Shown: piece by piece, positions 27,204-35,031 of the stretch
How the letters are laid out: every line of letters begins with the position of its first letter
Numbering within the stretch: the stretch's first letter is position 1
NCBI GenBank assembly: GCA_963798445.1
Contig: CAWCTH010000011.1
Coordinates: 372,001-436,000, forward strand
Source: DASXAI01 sp963798445
Lineage (GTDB): Bacteria > Actinomycetota > Acidimicrobiia > Acidimicrobiales > Ilumatobacteraceae
Length of the DNA: 64,000 nt
Direction: 5' to 3'
The notes under the pieces: model-generated
Told to the model about the DNA's origin: nothing
The model's database searches: none
Seen by the model: the letters and a program-made list of their open reading frames with translations, nothing else
Translations under genes and position numbers: made by a program

Positions 27204-28661
27204 GTGTCCGCCACGTCGATCGACTTCGGCGCGGTAGCGGTGGGCGGATCGGTCGCGCGACCGGTCACCGTCACCAACTCCGGGACGGCCCCGCTCACCA
27301 TCCAGGGCCTCACCACCGCCGGCGGCCCCTTCGGGATCACCGGGCCGCCGGACGGCACCGTGCTGGGGGCCGGCCAGTCGGCCGGTGTCACCGTCACGAT
27401 GGCGCCGCCCGCGGGCGGAGCGTGGACGGGCTCGGCCACCATCGTCACGTCGGCCGGCGATGCCACCGTGCTCCTGTCCGGCTCGGGCTCGGGCTCCGGC
27501 ATCGTGGCCGTCGCCGACAGCGTCTTCACCCCAGTGCAGCCGTACCGTCTGCTCGACACCCGCGACCCGGCCCTCAACCCGTCGGGTCAGGCGACGTTGC
27601 TGGCGGGCGGTCACGAGCTCGTCGTCGACCTGTCGGGCCAGCCCGGCGCGCCGCCCCTGCCGAGTGCGGCCATGCTCAACGTCACCGTCGCCGATCCGGT
27701 GGCGGCCGGCTTCCTGCGGGCCTATCCGTGCGGTTCCACGCCGGCCAACTCCACCGTCAACTTCGAGCAGGGCCAGACGGCGGCCAACCTCGCCACCGTG
27801 CGAGTGCCCGCTGACGGCCGGGTGTGCTTCTGGTCGATGGTGGACACCAATCTGGTGATCGACGTGGCCGGCTGGTACGCCGCCACCGGCAGCCCCAGTG
27901 GGGCCGAGCCCGGTGTGGCGTACCAGACGGTGGAGCCCGTGCGGGTCCTCGACTCGCGCCAGGCTGACCTTGCCCCGGGCGGCACGCCAGGCAAGTTCCA
28001 GGCCTTCCAGGAGGTCGCCTTCGACCTCGCCGGCAAGTCGGGCTTCCCGACCGATGCCCGCGCCGCTCTGCTCAACCTCACCGTCACCGAGCCCGACGAC
28101 GCCGGCTACCTCCGCGTGTACCCGTGCGGCGAGGAGCAGACGGTGTCGAACGTGAACTTCGTGGCCGGCCAGACGGTGGCCAACTTCGCCGCCGTGAAGG
28201 TGGCGGCCGGCGGCCGGGTCTGCTTCCGGTCCTCGGCCAGCGCCCACGTCGTCGTCGATCTGGCTGGTTGGTACGCGCCAGGCCCGGGGGCGTTGCTGGC
28301 GGCCCCTGATCCGGTGCGGGTGCTCGATACCCGCGATCCCGCCCTGGCGCCCGGTGGCGTCGTCGGCCCGCTAGCGGGTGGTGGCGAACTGTCGTTCCAG
28401 GTGGCCGGCTACGACGGCGTCCCTGCCGGCGCCTCGTCGGTGGTGCTCAACATCACGGCGACCAACACCGCCGCCGACGGGTACGTCGCCGCGTACCCGT
28501 GCGGCACCTCGCCACTGGTGTCGAACGTCAACTACCGCGGCGGTCAGGTGGCCGCCGCCAACCTGGCCGTCGTGAAGTTGCCGCCCGACGGCCGGGTGTG
28601 CTTCACGTCGTTCGCCACCACCGACATCGTTGTCGATCTGGCCGGGTGGTACGTCGGTTGA
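27204..28661 (+). CDS. open segment of GSDH paralogue 4: ASH/Hydin-like domain plus three C-terminal repeats
   Basis: This 485-aa open segment holds an ASH/SPD-2/Hydin-like beta-sandwich (SIDFGAVAVGG, VTVTNSGTAPLTI, about 1-95) and then three repeats starting near 27530, 27915 and 28305, each with the PCG/VCF Cys pair, ending DLAGWYVG. Neighbouring paralogues show the same three-repeat C-terminus but no ASH or lectin domain. It is the end of the frameshifted gene above; the GTG at 27204 is internal and lacks a ribosome-binding site. Confidence 0.65.
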   Translation: MSATSIDFGAVAVGGSVARPVTVTNSGTAPLTIQGLTTAGGPFGITGPPDGTVLGAGQSAGVTVTMAPPAGGAWTGSATIVTSAGDATVLLSGSGSGSGIVAVADSVFTPVQPYRLLDTRDPALNPSGQATLLAGGHELVVDLSGQPGAPPLPSAAMLNVTVADPVAAGFLRAYPCGSTPANSTVNFEQGQTAANLATVRVPADGRVCFWSMVDTNLVIDVAGWYAATGSPSGAEPGVAYQTVEPVRVLDSRQADLAPGGTPGKFQAFQEVAFDLAGKSGFPTDARAALLNLTVTEPDDAGYLRVYPCGEEQTVSNVNFVAGQTVANFAAVKVAAGGRVCFRSSASAHVVVDLAGWYAPGPGALLAAPDPVRVLDTRDPALAPGGVVGPLAGGGELSFQVAGYDGVPAGASSVVLNITATNTAADGYVAAYPCGTSPLVSNVNYRGGQVAAANLAVVKLPPDGRVCFTSFATTDIVVDLAGWYVG

Positions 28662-28711
28662 CCGCCTCCGTGTCGGCATCGACGGCCGGTCGGTCGGTAG
28701 CGTGCCTGGTC

Positions 28712-29413
28712 GTGCCCCCGAACGCCGCTGCCGTCGCTCGGCACCCCCATCTGGGGGGTGAGCGGCGCCCCGGCTACGTGCGAGTCGATCTCCACAGCCA
28801 CACGATGTGGTCCGGCGATTCCACCACCACGCCCGACGAGCTGGAGGAAGCGGTGATCGCCTCGGCCATCGACGTGCTGTGCGTCACCGACCACAACAGC
28901 ATCCGCGGGGCCACCGAGCTGGCCGACCGGCTCCCGTGCCGCGTGGTCGTAGGCGAGGAGCTGCGCACCCACGCCGGTGAGATCATCGGCCTCTTCCTGA
29001 CCGAGCACGTGCCGTTCGGCGTGTCGCCCCGTGAGGCGGCCGAGCGCATCCGGGCCCAGGGCGGCGTTGTGTACGTGCCCCACCCGTTCGATCCCATGCG
29101 GCGCAACCTGTCCGAGGCGGCGTTGGTCGACCTGGTCGACGCGGGCCTGGTCGATGCCATCGAGGTGTTCAACGCCAAGACCTCGCTCCAGCACCTCAAC
29201 GACCGCGCCGCCGCCTTCGCCGCCGAGCGCGGGCTGGCCGCCGGCGCCGGCAGTGACGCCCACGTGCCTGACGCTCTCGGCGCCGCCTACGTCGAGATGC
29301 CCGACTTCACTGACGCGCCATCCTTCTTGTCGTCCTTGGGCGACGGTGTCGTGGTGGGCCACCACTTCGACGCCGCTCGGCCGTGGCGCGCCCGCATCGT
29401 GCCCAGCACCTGA
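28712..29413 (+). CDS. PHP-domain metal-dependent phosphoesterase
   Basis: The 233-aa protein shows the four PHP metal-binding motifs: DLHSHTMWSGD, CVTDHNS, PHPFD and GSDAH. Such stand-alone PHP proteins (TrpH/YciV-like) hydrolyse phosphoesters such as 3'-phosphoadenosine phosphate or 5' ends of short RNAs. GTG 28712 is chosen because TAGCGT (28698-28703) ends 8 nt upstream; extending further would run into the GSDH paralogue 4 end. It lies 21 nt upstream of uppP and may form an operon with it. The physiological substrate is not determined. Confidence 0.83.
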   Translation: MPPNAAAVARHPHLGGERRPGYVRVDLHSHTMWSGDSTTTPDELEEAVIASAIDVLCVTDHNSIRGATELADRLPCRVVVGEELRTHAGEIIGLFLTEHVPFGVSPREAAERIRAQGGVVYVPHPFDPMRRNLSEAALVDLVDAGLVDAIEVFNAKTSLQHLNDRAAAFAAERGLAAGAGSDAHVPDALGAAYVEMPDFTDAPSFLSSLGDGVVVGHHFDAARPWRARIVPST

Positions 29414-29434
29414 GCGCCCGGACACCCACCCCTC

Positions 29435-30265
29435 ATGCCCATCATCCACGCCATCGTGCTCGGCCTCGTCCAGGGACTCTCGGAGTTCCTGCCGATCTCC
29501 TCGTCGGGGCACCTCATCATCGTGCCCTGGCTGTTCGGCTGGAACGACTTCGACAGCGACAGCGTGCAGAAGGCGTTCGACGTCGCCCTGCACATCGGCA
29601 CCCTCGCCGCCGTGATCATCTACTTCCGCCACGACCTCGTCATCTACGTGCGCGACGGATGGCGGGCGCTGCGCAGCAAGGGGCGTGACGTCACGCCTGC
29701 GGGCCGGTTGGCGTGGCTCCTGCTGCTGGCCACCTTGCCGGCGGCGGCGGTGGGAGCGGTGTTCGAGAAGCAGATCGACGAGCAGCTCGGCCGCATCCCG
29801 CTCATCGCCGTGTCGCTGATCTTCTTCGGCCTGCTGCTCGGCTGGGCCGACCGCCTGCCCGGCACCCGACCGATCGACGTGATGAACCGCAAGGATGCGC
29901 TGTTCATCGGGGCGGCGCAGGTCCTATCGCTCAACCCGGGCACCTCACGCTCGGGCATCACCATCACCGCCGGCCGCATGCGCACCTTCACGCGCGAGTC
30001 GGCGGCGCGGATCTCGTTCCTCATGGCCATCCCGGTCACGGGTGGGGCGGCCGTGTTCAAGGTGGGCAAGCTCGTCAAGGACGGCATCCCTGACGGTCTC
30101 ATCGGGCCCATGATCGTGGGCATCATCACGTCGGCGCTGGCCGGTTGGCTGGCGGTGGCCGGGTTGCTGAAGTACTTGCGGACGCGGTCGTTCCTGCCGT
30201 TCGTGATCTACCGGGTCGTGCTCGGCGTCGTGCTGCTCGTCATCGCCATCAGCGGCTGGCGCTGA
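29435..30265 (+). CDS. uppP: undecaprenyl-diphosphatase
   Basis: UppP/BacA (276 aa) dephosphorylates undecaprenyl pyrophosphate, regenerating the lipid carrier for peptidoglycan and other glycans. It has about eight membrane helices. The two catalytic signatures are intact: GLSEFLPISSSGHL (about residues 14-27) and LSLNPGTSRSGITI (about 165-178). ATG 29435 begins the conserved N-terminus directly. It is probably co-transcribed with the PHP gene. Together with dxs in this window it serves the polyprenyl-phosphate economy. Confidence 0.95.
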   Translation: MPIIHAIVLGLVQGLSEFLPISSSGHLIIVPWLFGWNDFDSDSVQKAFDVALHIGTLAAVIIYFRHDLVIYVRDGWRALRSKGRDVTPAGRLAWLLLLATLPAAAVGAVFEKQIDEQLGRIPLIAVSLIFFGLLLGWADRLPGTRPIDVMNRKDALFIGAAQVLSLNPGTSRSGITITAGRMRTFTRESAARISFLMAIPVTGGAAVFKVGKLVKDGIPDGLIGPMIVGIITSALAGWLAVAGLLKYLRTRSFLPFVIYRVVLGVVLLVIAISGWR

Positions 30266-30310
30266 GCGGTCGGCCTCGGGTCGCTCGGGCGCCTGCGCGC
30301 CAAGCGCCGG

Positions 30311-30910
30311 CTAGGGCGAGAGCACCAGCACCGCCTCGCCGTCAGCGGCCGCTCCCGCCACACCGGCACTGTCGGCTTCGTCGACGGCGACGACGGCGAC
30401 GTCTTCGGTGACGCGCACGACGCTGGCGCCGGCGGCCACGACGCCAGCCGCGCCGATGACGTCCACGGTGTCGCCGGGCCGCAGCGGCAGCCCGTCGGGA
30501 ACGGCGACGGCGACGCCGCGGCGGTGCTCGGGCAGCAGCCCGGCCAGTTCCGAACGTCCGGGCCGACCGACGCGGGCGGCGGTGACGATCTCGCCGGCGC
30601 CGAGCGGTGCAGCGACCGCTGGGGCCGTTTCCGCGGCGCCGGGGAGGGCCTCGAGGGCGCCGTCGGGGCGCAGGCCAATCGGCATGGCCCGGATCTCGGC
30701 GTTGCCCGGCCCGAGGATCTCGCCGATGGCGACCGCCCGCGTGGTCACGAGGGTCGCCCGCGTCTCGCCCCAGCGGTGACGGGCAGCGGCGGCATCGGCG
30801 GTGGCGCGCTGCACGACGAGCGCGGTGCCGCCGGCGAGGGCGATGGTGAGGCCCCAGTAGACGAGGGGGCGCGTCGCCAGGAGGAGGCGAAGGCGGTGCG
30901 GGAGGCGCAT
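30311..30910 (-). CDS. SAF-domain membrane protein (CpaB/RcpC-like)
   Basis: The 199-aa protein has an N-terminal charged stretch and one membrane helix (about 15-35). An SAF domain follows (about 50-110), in which PLGAGEIVTAARVG is the typical strand-turn, and then a second domain (about 120-195, GVAVAVPDGLPLRPGDTVDVIG) as in the pilus-assembly protein CpaB/RcpC. No other Flp/Tad pilus genes are in the window, so a role in pili is only a family-level guess. GGAGGG (30915-30920) lies 4 nt before the ATG. The gene is convergent with uppP, 45 nt apart. Confidence 0.7.
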   Translation of the reverse strand: MRLPHRLRLLLATRPLVYWGLTIALAGGTALVVQRATADAAAARHRWGETRATLVTTRAVAIGEILGPGNAEIRAMPIGLRPDGALEALPGAAETAPAVAAPLGAGEIVTAARVGRPGRSELAGLLPEHRRGVAVAVPDGLPLRPGDTVDVIGAAGVVAAGASVVRVTEDVAVVAVDEADSAGVAGAAADGEAVLVLSP

Positions 30911-30996
30911 GGAACCCTCCGGTCAGATGGACGCAGGAGGGGGAAGCGCTCGCAGTCTACGGCCGATGGACAGACGCTGGCGCCCGCTGCACCGTC

Positions 30997-31030
30997 CGCG
31001 TCGCGTCGCGTCGCGTCGCGTCGCGTCGCG
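30997..31030. repeat. TCGCG pentanucleotide tandem repeat
   Basis: Six perfect TCGCG units (31001-31030) are preceded by a partial CGCG unit. It lies just upstream of the first palindromic element. Slippage could vary the copy number. Confidence 0.85.
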
Positions 31031-31054
31031 CCGGTCCGAAATCGCGCCATCAGG

Positions 31055-31110
31055 CGCGCGGCCTGCGCGCTCGGACGCACTGGGGCGCGGTCGAGCGCGC
31101 AGGCTGCGCG
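31055..31110. repeat. REP-like palindromic element, copy 1
   Basis: Two 19-nt arms (31055-31073 and 31092-31110) pair at 18 of 19 positions; the remaining one is a G-T pair. They flank an 18-nt loop GACGCACTGGGGCGCGGT. The arm sequence CGCGC(A/G)GCCTGCGCGCTCG recurs three more times in the window. Confidence 0.75.
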
Positions 31111-31522
31111 AACGGTGCGCCGGCCGCGACGCCCGATCGCGGGTCGACGGGCCGCTGCCGCCGCCCGTCGGTGCGCTGGCGAGCACGGCTTGTGGCGGTG
31201 ACGTCGCTGGCGTCGATCGTTCTTGCGGTGCGTGGTCGCCTGTGGCCGTCCTGGCTCGTTCTCGTCGCGCTTCCGCCGCAAACATGCTGCACTTCTGCAC
31301 CGAGAAGCGCAGATGCACCGAGAAGATGCTCACGAAGCGTGGGGTCGGGGGGCGGCCGCCTCGCACGGCGATGTCACTGCCACCGACGGCACCCATCCCA
31401 CCGCGGCGCTCCCGCCCGGCAGCGTGTCGGTCGCCGCCCGCGCACAGTCCCTCGGCCCCGGCCCAACCCGGAGACCCGCCGCCCGGTGCACCGGCCGCCG
31501 TCGCATCGCGCCGGTCCGAAGT

Positions 31523-31578
31523 CGCGCGGCCTGCGCGCTCGGACGCACTGGGGCGCGGTCGAGCGCGCGGCCTGCGCG
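31523..31578. repeat. REP-like palindromic element, copy 2
   Basis: Arms 31523-31541 and 31560-31578 pair at 16 of 19 positions and enclose the same 18-nt loop as copy 1. The upstream flank CGCGCCGGTCCGAA is also shared, so the two copies derive from one duplicated unit. Confidence 0.7.
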
Positions 31579-31632
31579 AAATTCGGGGCTCGGCGGTGCC
31601 GCCATCGCCGCGCCATCGCCCAGCGCGACCGG

Positions 31633-32376
31633 CTACAGACTTGGGATCGCCGCTTCGAGCAGCGAGCGGACGTGGTGGACGTTGCGCTCGAGCACCTCGA
31701 ACACGACCTCCTGCGTCACCGGCTGGCCGCCGTCGACGCCGGCGTCGTAGTCCGTGACCAGCGCGATCGACGCGAACGGGATCTTCAGCTCGGCCGCCAG
31801 CACCGCCTCCGGGTAGCCGGTCATGTTGACCACCGCCCACCCCTGCTGGCGGAACCAGGCCGACTCGGCGCGGGTGGAGAAGCGCGGCCCTTGGACCACC
31901 ACCAGCGTGCCGCCGTCGTGCACCGTGAGCCCGAGCCCGCGTCCGGCCGCCACCAGGGCGCGACGCAGCCCGGCGTCGTACGGATCGGCGAAGGCGACGT
32001 GGTGCACCGGTCCGTTGAGGTGGAAGCTGTCGGCTCGTCCCCACGTCCGGTCGATGAGCTGATCGACCACCACCACGTCCTGCGGGTGGAGGTCGGGTTG
32101 CAGCGTGCCGCAGGCGCACGGCGACAGCAGCGCGCCCACGCCGAGCTCGTGCATGGCCCACACGTTGGCCCGGTAGGGCACGGCGTGGGGCGCCAGTTCG
32201 TGACGGCGGCCGTGGCGCGGGAGGAAGGCCACCGACTTGCCGCCGACCGTGCCGATCGTGATCGGCGCCGAGGGCGCGCCGTAGGGCGTCGCGATCACCA
32301 CCTCGGTGGTGTCCTCGAGGAATTGGTAGAACCCGGAGCCGCCGAACACGCCCACGTCGGCGTGCACCCCGGCCAT
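31633..32376 (-). CDS. mtnP: S-methyl-5'-thioadenosine phosphorylase (or MTAP-type purine nucleoside phosphorylase)
   Basis: The 247-aa enzyme cleaves methylthioadenosine to adenine and 5-methylthioribose-1-phosphate in methionine salvage. Landmarks are VFGGSGFYQFLED (about 10-22), PRHGRRHELAPHAVPYRAN (phosphate and ribose contacts, in part), GPRFSTRAES, NMTGYPEAVLA and LVTDYDAG. The last has the Asp-x-Asp typical of MTAP-type base recognition. ATG 32376 overlaps the stop of the FmdB-like gene as TGATG, so translation is coupled and the gene should be driven from the CIRCE-controlled promoter. A 6-oxopurine preference cannot be excluded. Confidence 0.88.
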   Translation of the reverse strand: MAGVHADVGVFGGSGFYQFLEDTTEVVIATPYGAPSAPITIGTVGGKSVAFLPRHGRRHELAPHAVPYRANVWAMHELGVGALLSPCACGTLQPDLHPQDVVVVDQLIDRTWGRADSFHLNGPVHHVAFADPYDAGLRRALVAAGRGLGLTVHDGGTLVVVQGPRFSTRAESAWFRQQGWAVVNMTGYPEAVLAAELKIPFASIALVTDYDAGVDGGQPVTQEVVFEVLERNVHHVRSLLEAAIPSL

Positions 32377-32798
32377 CAATGCGTGTGGCTGTGGCTGCCG
32401 TGGGAGTGGGCGTGACCGCCGCCCGAGCCCGATGGCGAGCCCGTGCTGGGGCTGGAGCCCTTGTCGGCCTTCGAGGCGGTCGAGCCGGAGGAGTCGGACG
32501 ACCCGCTCGACGTCGACGACCCGGAGTCCGACGACCCCGACGAGCCGGACGACTCCGACGACGTGCCGGTCGACGCTCCGGAGCTGGACCCGGCCGACGA
32601 GGAGCTCTTGCCCCGGTTGTCGGTCTTGTAGAACCCGTTGCCCTTGAACGTGATGCCGACCGGGGTGAAGACCTTGCGGACGGGACGCAGCGCGCCGTCG
32701 CTCGGGTGGGGCGCCTCGGTGAGGGCCTCCTCGGTGAACGCCTGCTGGACCTCGATGGTCTCGCCGGTGTCGAGGAACTTGTAGACGTACGTGGGCAT
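32376..32798 (-). CDS. FmdB-family protein lacking zinc-ribbon cysteines, with Ser-rich and His-rich tail (Ruc-like)
   Basis: The 140-aa protein starts MPTYVYKF and contains KVFTPVGITFKGNGFYKTD (about 44-62), the hallmark of FmdB regulatory/zinc-ribbon proteins. In ordinary members two CxxC pairs sit at about residues 9-40; here that stretch (FLDTGETIEVQQ...HPSDGALRPVRK) has no Cys at all. The rest is a disordered Ser/Gly run ending in a His-rich tail (HAHSHGSHSHTH). GGAG lies 5 nt before ATG 32798, and a perfect CIRCE operator lies 21 nt upstream. The mycobacterial homologue Rv0991c (Ruc) is, from memory, a redox-regulated disordered chaperone under HrcA. This Cys-less version cannot use thiol switching. 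Confidence 0.8.
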   Translation of the reverse strand: MPTYVYKFLDTGETIEVQQAFTEEALTEAPHPSDGALRPVRKVFTPVGITFKGNGFYKTDNRGKSSSSAGSSSGASTGTSSESSGSSGSSDSGSSTSSGSSDSSGSTASKADKGSSPSTGSPSGSGGGHAHSHGSHSHTH

Positions 32799-32818
32799 CG
32801 TCACTCCGCTGGCCGCTG

Positions 32819-32845
32819 TTAGCACTCGTCAGTCCAGAGTGCTAA
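32819..32845. promoter_or_regulatory. CIRCE operator (HrcA binding site)
   Basis: TTAGCACTC (32819-32827), a 9-nt spacer and GAGTGCTAA (32837-32845) form a perfect match to the CIRCE consensus. It lies in the promoter/leader of the fmdB-mtnP operon and 58 nt upstream of the divergent galU start. HrcA should repress this promoter until heat or folding stress. The site would also cover the back of the galU promoter. Confidence 0.93.
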
Positions 32846-32903
32846 TGCTAGCGGGTCCGAACGACTCAGGCACGCTGGCGGATCGACCCGTAGGCTGGCC
32901 CAC

Positions 32904-33794
32904 GTGCGCATCCGCAAGGCGGTCATTCCCGCGGCAGGACTCGGAACTCGCTTCCTACCAGCCACGAAAGCCATTCCCAAAGAGATGATCCCGCTGGTGG
33001 ACAAGCCGGGCATCCAGTACGTGGTGGAGGAGGCGGTGGCCGCCGGCATCACCGACATCCTCATCGTGACGGGCCGCTCGAAGAAGGCCATCGAGGACCA
33101 CTTCGACCGGGCGCCGGAGCTGGAGGCGTCGCTGTCGGCCTCGGGCAAGGACGAGCTGGTCGAGCGGATGCGGGCGCTGTCCGAGATGGCCGACATCCAC
33201 TACATCCGCCAGGGTGAGCCCAGGGGTCTGGGTCACGCGGTCGGCATGGGCCGGCGCCACGTCGGCGACGAACCGTTTGCCGTCCTGCTTCCCGACGACC
33301 TCATGGCCGAAGGCTCCGACTCGCTGGCGCGCATGATCGCCGCCGCCGAGCAACGTGAGGCGTCGGTCGTGGCCCTCATGCGCTTCCCTGCCGACGAGAT
33401 CGGCAAGTACGGCGTGGTGGCTACCCAGGGCGACATCGGCGCCGACGCCGTCGTGCGCATCACCACCACGGTCGAGAAGCCGGCGCGGGGGACCGAACCG
33501 TCGGACCTTGCCATCATCGGCCGCTACGTGCTCACCCCCGACGTGTTCGACCGCATCGCCGGCCTGCGGCCAGGTGCCATCGGCGAGATCCAGCTGACCG
33601 ACGCGCTGTGCCAGATGGCCGAGGCCGGTCCGTTCTTCGGGCTCGTCCTCGAAGGTGGCCGCTACGACATCGGGAACAAGCTGGACTGGCTGCGGGCCAC
33701 CGTCGAGGTGGCGCTGCGTCATCCCGAGGTCGGCCCCGGGTTCCGGGCCATCCTCGACGAACTGTTGACCCACGAGGGCGTGGCCGGGCGTTGA
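32904..33794 (+). CDS. galU: UTP-glucose-1-phosphate uridylyltransferase
   Basis: GalU (296 aa) makes UDP-glucose from UTP and glucose-1-phosphate for envelope glycans and trehalose or glycogen routes. The nucleotide-binding start AVIPAAGLGTRFLPATKAIPKEM (in part: AAGLGTRFLPATK), LVDKPGIQYVVEEA, QGEPRGLGHAVG, LLPDDL and VEKP are all present. GTG 32904 is supported by TAGGCT (32891-32896), 7 nt upstream. The stop overlaps the TTG start of moeA by 4 nt. The order fmdB(-) galU-moeA(+) matches the mycobacterial Rv0991c/galU/moeA1 region, from memory. Confidence 0.95.
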   Translation: MRIRKAVIPAAGLGTRFLPATKAIPKEMIPLVDKPGIQYVVEEAVAAGITDILIVTGRSKKAIEDHFDRAPELEASLSASGKDELVERMRALSEMADIHYIRQGEPRGLGHAVGMGRRHVGDEPFAVLLPDDLMAEGSDSLARMIAAAEQREASVVALMRFPADEIGKYGVVATQGDIGADAVVRITTTVEKPARGTEPSDLAIIGRYVLTPDVFDRIAGLRPGAIGEIQLTDALCQMAEAGPFFGLVLEGGRYDIGNKLDWLRATVEVALRHPEVGPGFRAILDELLTHEGVAGR

Positions 33795-35005
33795 TCGACC
33801 TCGAGGACGCCCGCCGCTACGTCCTCGCCCGCTGCCCGGCGCTGCCACCCGTCGTGGTGCCCATCGCCGAGTCGCTGGGATGCGTCACCGCCGAGGCGGT
33901 GACGTCGGCCGAGGATGTCCCGCCGTTCGCCAACACGGCCGTCGACGGTTACGCGGTGCAGGCGGCCGACACCGTCGCGGCGCCCGTGGAGCTTCGGGTC
34001 GTCGGCCTCCTCGCCGCCGGTGCCGCGCCCACCACCCCGGTCGGGGCGGGCGAGGCCATCCGGATCATGACGGGCGCGCCGGTACCGCCGGGTGCCGACG
34101 CCATGGTGATGGTGGAGGACACCGAGGCCTTCGACGGCACCGTGCGCATCGGGCGGGCGGTGGCCGCCGGTGATGCGGTGCGGCTGGCCGGCTCGGACGT
34201 GCGTCGCGGCGACGAGGTCCTGCCGGTGGCCACCGTCATCGGGCCCGCCCATCTGGGCGTGCTGGCCAGCATCGGGTGCACCGAGGTGCGGGTGTGGCCG
34301 CGGCCTCGCGTCGGCGTGCTGTCGACCGGTGACGAGCTGGTCGAAGACGGGGGACCGTTGGCGCCGGGTCAGATCCGTGAGAGCAATCGTCTGATGTTGC
34401 TGGCCCTGGTGGCGCAGGCCGGGTGTGTGGCCGTCGACCTCGGGCTGGTGCGCGACGACGAAGGCGCCATCACCACCACGGTGCAGGACGCCGTCGGCCG
34501 CTGCGACGCCGTCGTCACCAGTGGCGGCGTCAGCATGGGCGACTTCGACCTCATCAAGGTCGTGCTGGACCGCGTGGCCGACATGAGCTGGATGCAGATC
34601 GCCATCAAGCCGGCCAAGCCGTTCGCGTTCGGTGTGGTGGCGCGCGGCGACCGAGCGGTGCCCGTGTTCGGGCTGCCCGGCAACCCCGTGTCGTCGCTCG
34701 TGTCGTTCGAGGTGCTGGCCCGCCCGGCGTTGCGTCAGATGATGGGCCATCCCAGCATCGACCATCCGCGAGTGCTGGCCGTCGCCGACGACGGTCTGCG
34801 CCGTCGCCCCGACGGCAAGTTGCACCTCGTGCGCACCCGCGGCCAGTTCGGGCCCGATGGCCGCTGGCACGTGCGGTCCACGGGCGTGCAGGGCAGCCAT
34901 CAGCTGGCCGCCACCGCGGCGGCCGACGGCCTGGCGCTGCTGCCCGACGGGGACGGCGTGCGGCCGGGCGGCGATGTCGAAGTCCTGCTGATCGGGTGGT
35001 CATGA
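33791..35005 (+). CDS. moeA: molybdopterin molybdotransferase MoeA / gephyrin-like Glp
   Basis: The 404-aa protein has the four MoeA domains: N-terminal FANTAVDGYAVQ (about 46-57), the RIMTGAPVPPGADAMVMVED segment (in part), the MoCF-fold catalytic region with VLSTGDELVEDG (about 177-188), RESNRLML, TSGGVSMGDFDLIK, and PLPGNPVSS-type FGLPGNPVSS, then a C-terminal beta barrel. It inserts molybdate into adenylylated molybdopterin. The actinobacterial galU-linked copy is also the family that includes the corynebacterial divisome protein Glp, whose receptor GlpR/SepX is encoded at 39879 here. TTG 33791 starts within the galU stop. It may serve cofactor synthesis, division, or both. Confidence 0.9.
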   Translation: MIDLEDARRYVLARCPALPPVVVPIAESLGCVTAEAVTSAEDVPPFANTAVDGYAVQAADTVAAPVELRVVGLLAAGAAPTTPVGAGEAIRIMTGAPVPPGADAMVMVEDTEAFDGTVRIGRAVAAGDAVRLAGSDVRRGDEVLPVATVIGPAHLGVLASIGCTEVRVWPRPRVGVLSTGDELVEDGGPLAPGQIRESNRLMLLALVAQAGCVAVDLGLVRDDEGAITTTVQDAVGRCDAVVTSGGVSMGDFDLIKVVLDRVADMSWMQIAIKPAKPFAFGVVARGDRAVPVFGLPGNPVSSLVSFEVLARPALRQMMGHPSIDHPRVLAVADDGLRRRPDGKLHLVRTRGQFGPDGRWHVRSTGVQGSHQLAATAAADGLALLPDGDGVRPGGDVEVLLIGWS

Positions 35006-35031
35006 CCCGGGTCCCTGCGTAGCCTGCCTGT

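Larger units (their letters stand above)
24524..28661 (+). pseudogene. GSDH paralogue 4 with added lectin and ASH domains, broken by many single-base deletions
   Basis: ATG 24524 opens a signal peptide (MRSRIRSVLTLS, then PPAQAS). The GSDH propeller is recognisable but hops between all three frames: TSTQ / NIGNPVTNF / VYCN / RDRGLLG / DIYLLYDY / DDSHTIGTV / VYAYGLRNPFRF / GWNTWEEIDIAHGG / CNGTFFFADYA. Each hop is explained by loss of one base, or two at one site near 24757. From about 25861 a long intact stretch follows, with a final shift near 27125. Domain order is GSDH, PKD, HHC region, QWSDGD-like module (FDHWSDGG), L-type lectin-like domain (about 26630-27180), ASH/Hydin-like domain (about 27195-27490) and three repeats. 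The deletion-only pattern favours poor consensus sequence over natural decay. Confidence 0.7.
30911..31632. other. repeat-rich gene-free region
   Basis: These 722 nt carry no recognisable gene; open frames here have Arg/Ala-rich shadow translations. They hold a TCGCG pentanucleotide array (30997-31030), two palindromic elements (31055-31110 and 31523-31578) that share about 45 identical nt, and a 12-nt direct repeat TGCACCGAGAAG at 31296-31307 and 31314-31325. The region separates the SAF gene from the CIRCE-controlled mtnP operon. Confidence 0.6.

Noticed and set aside
31055..31578. CRISPR array in the repeat-rich gap
   Set aside because: There are only two copies, about 410 nt apart, each a palindrome with a conserved loop; there are no regularly spaced unique spacers and no cas genes.
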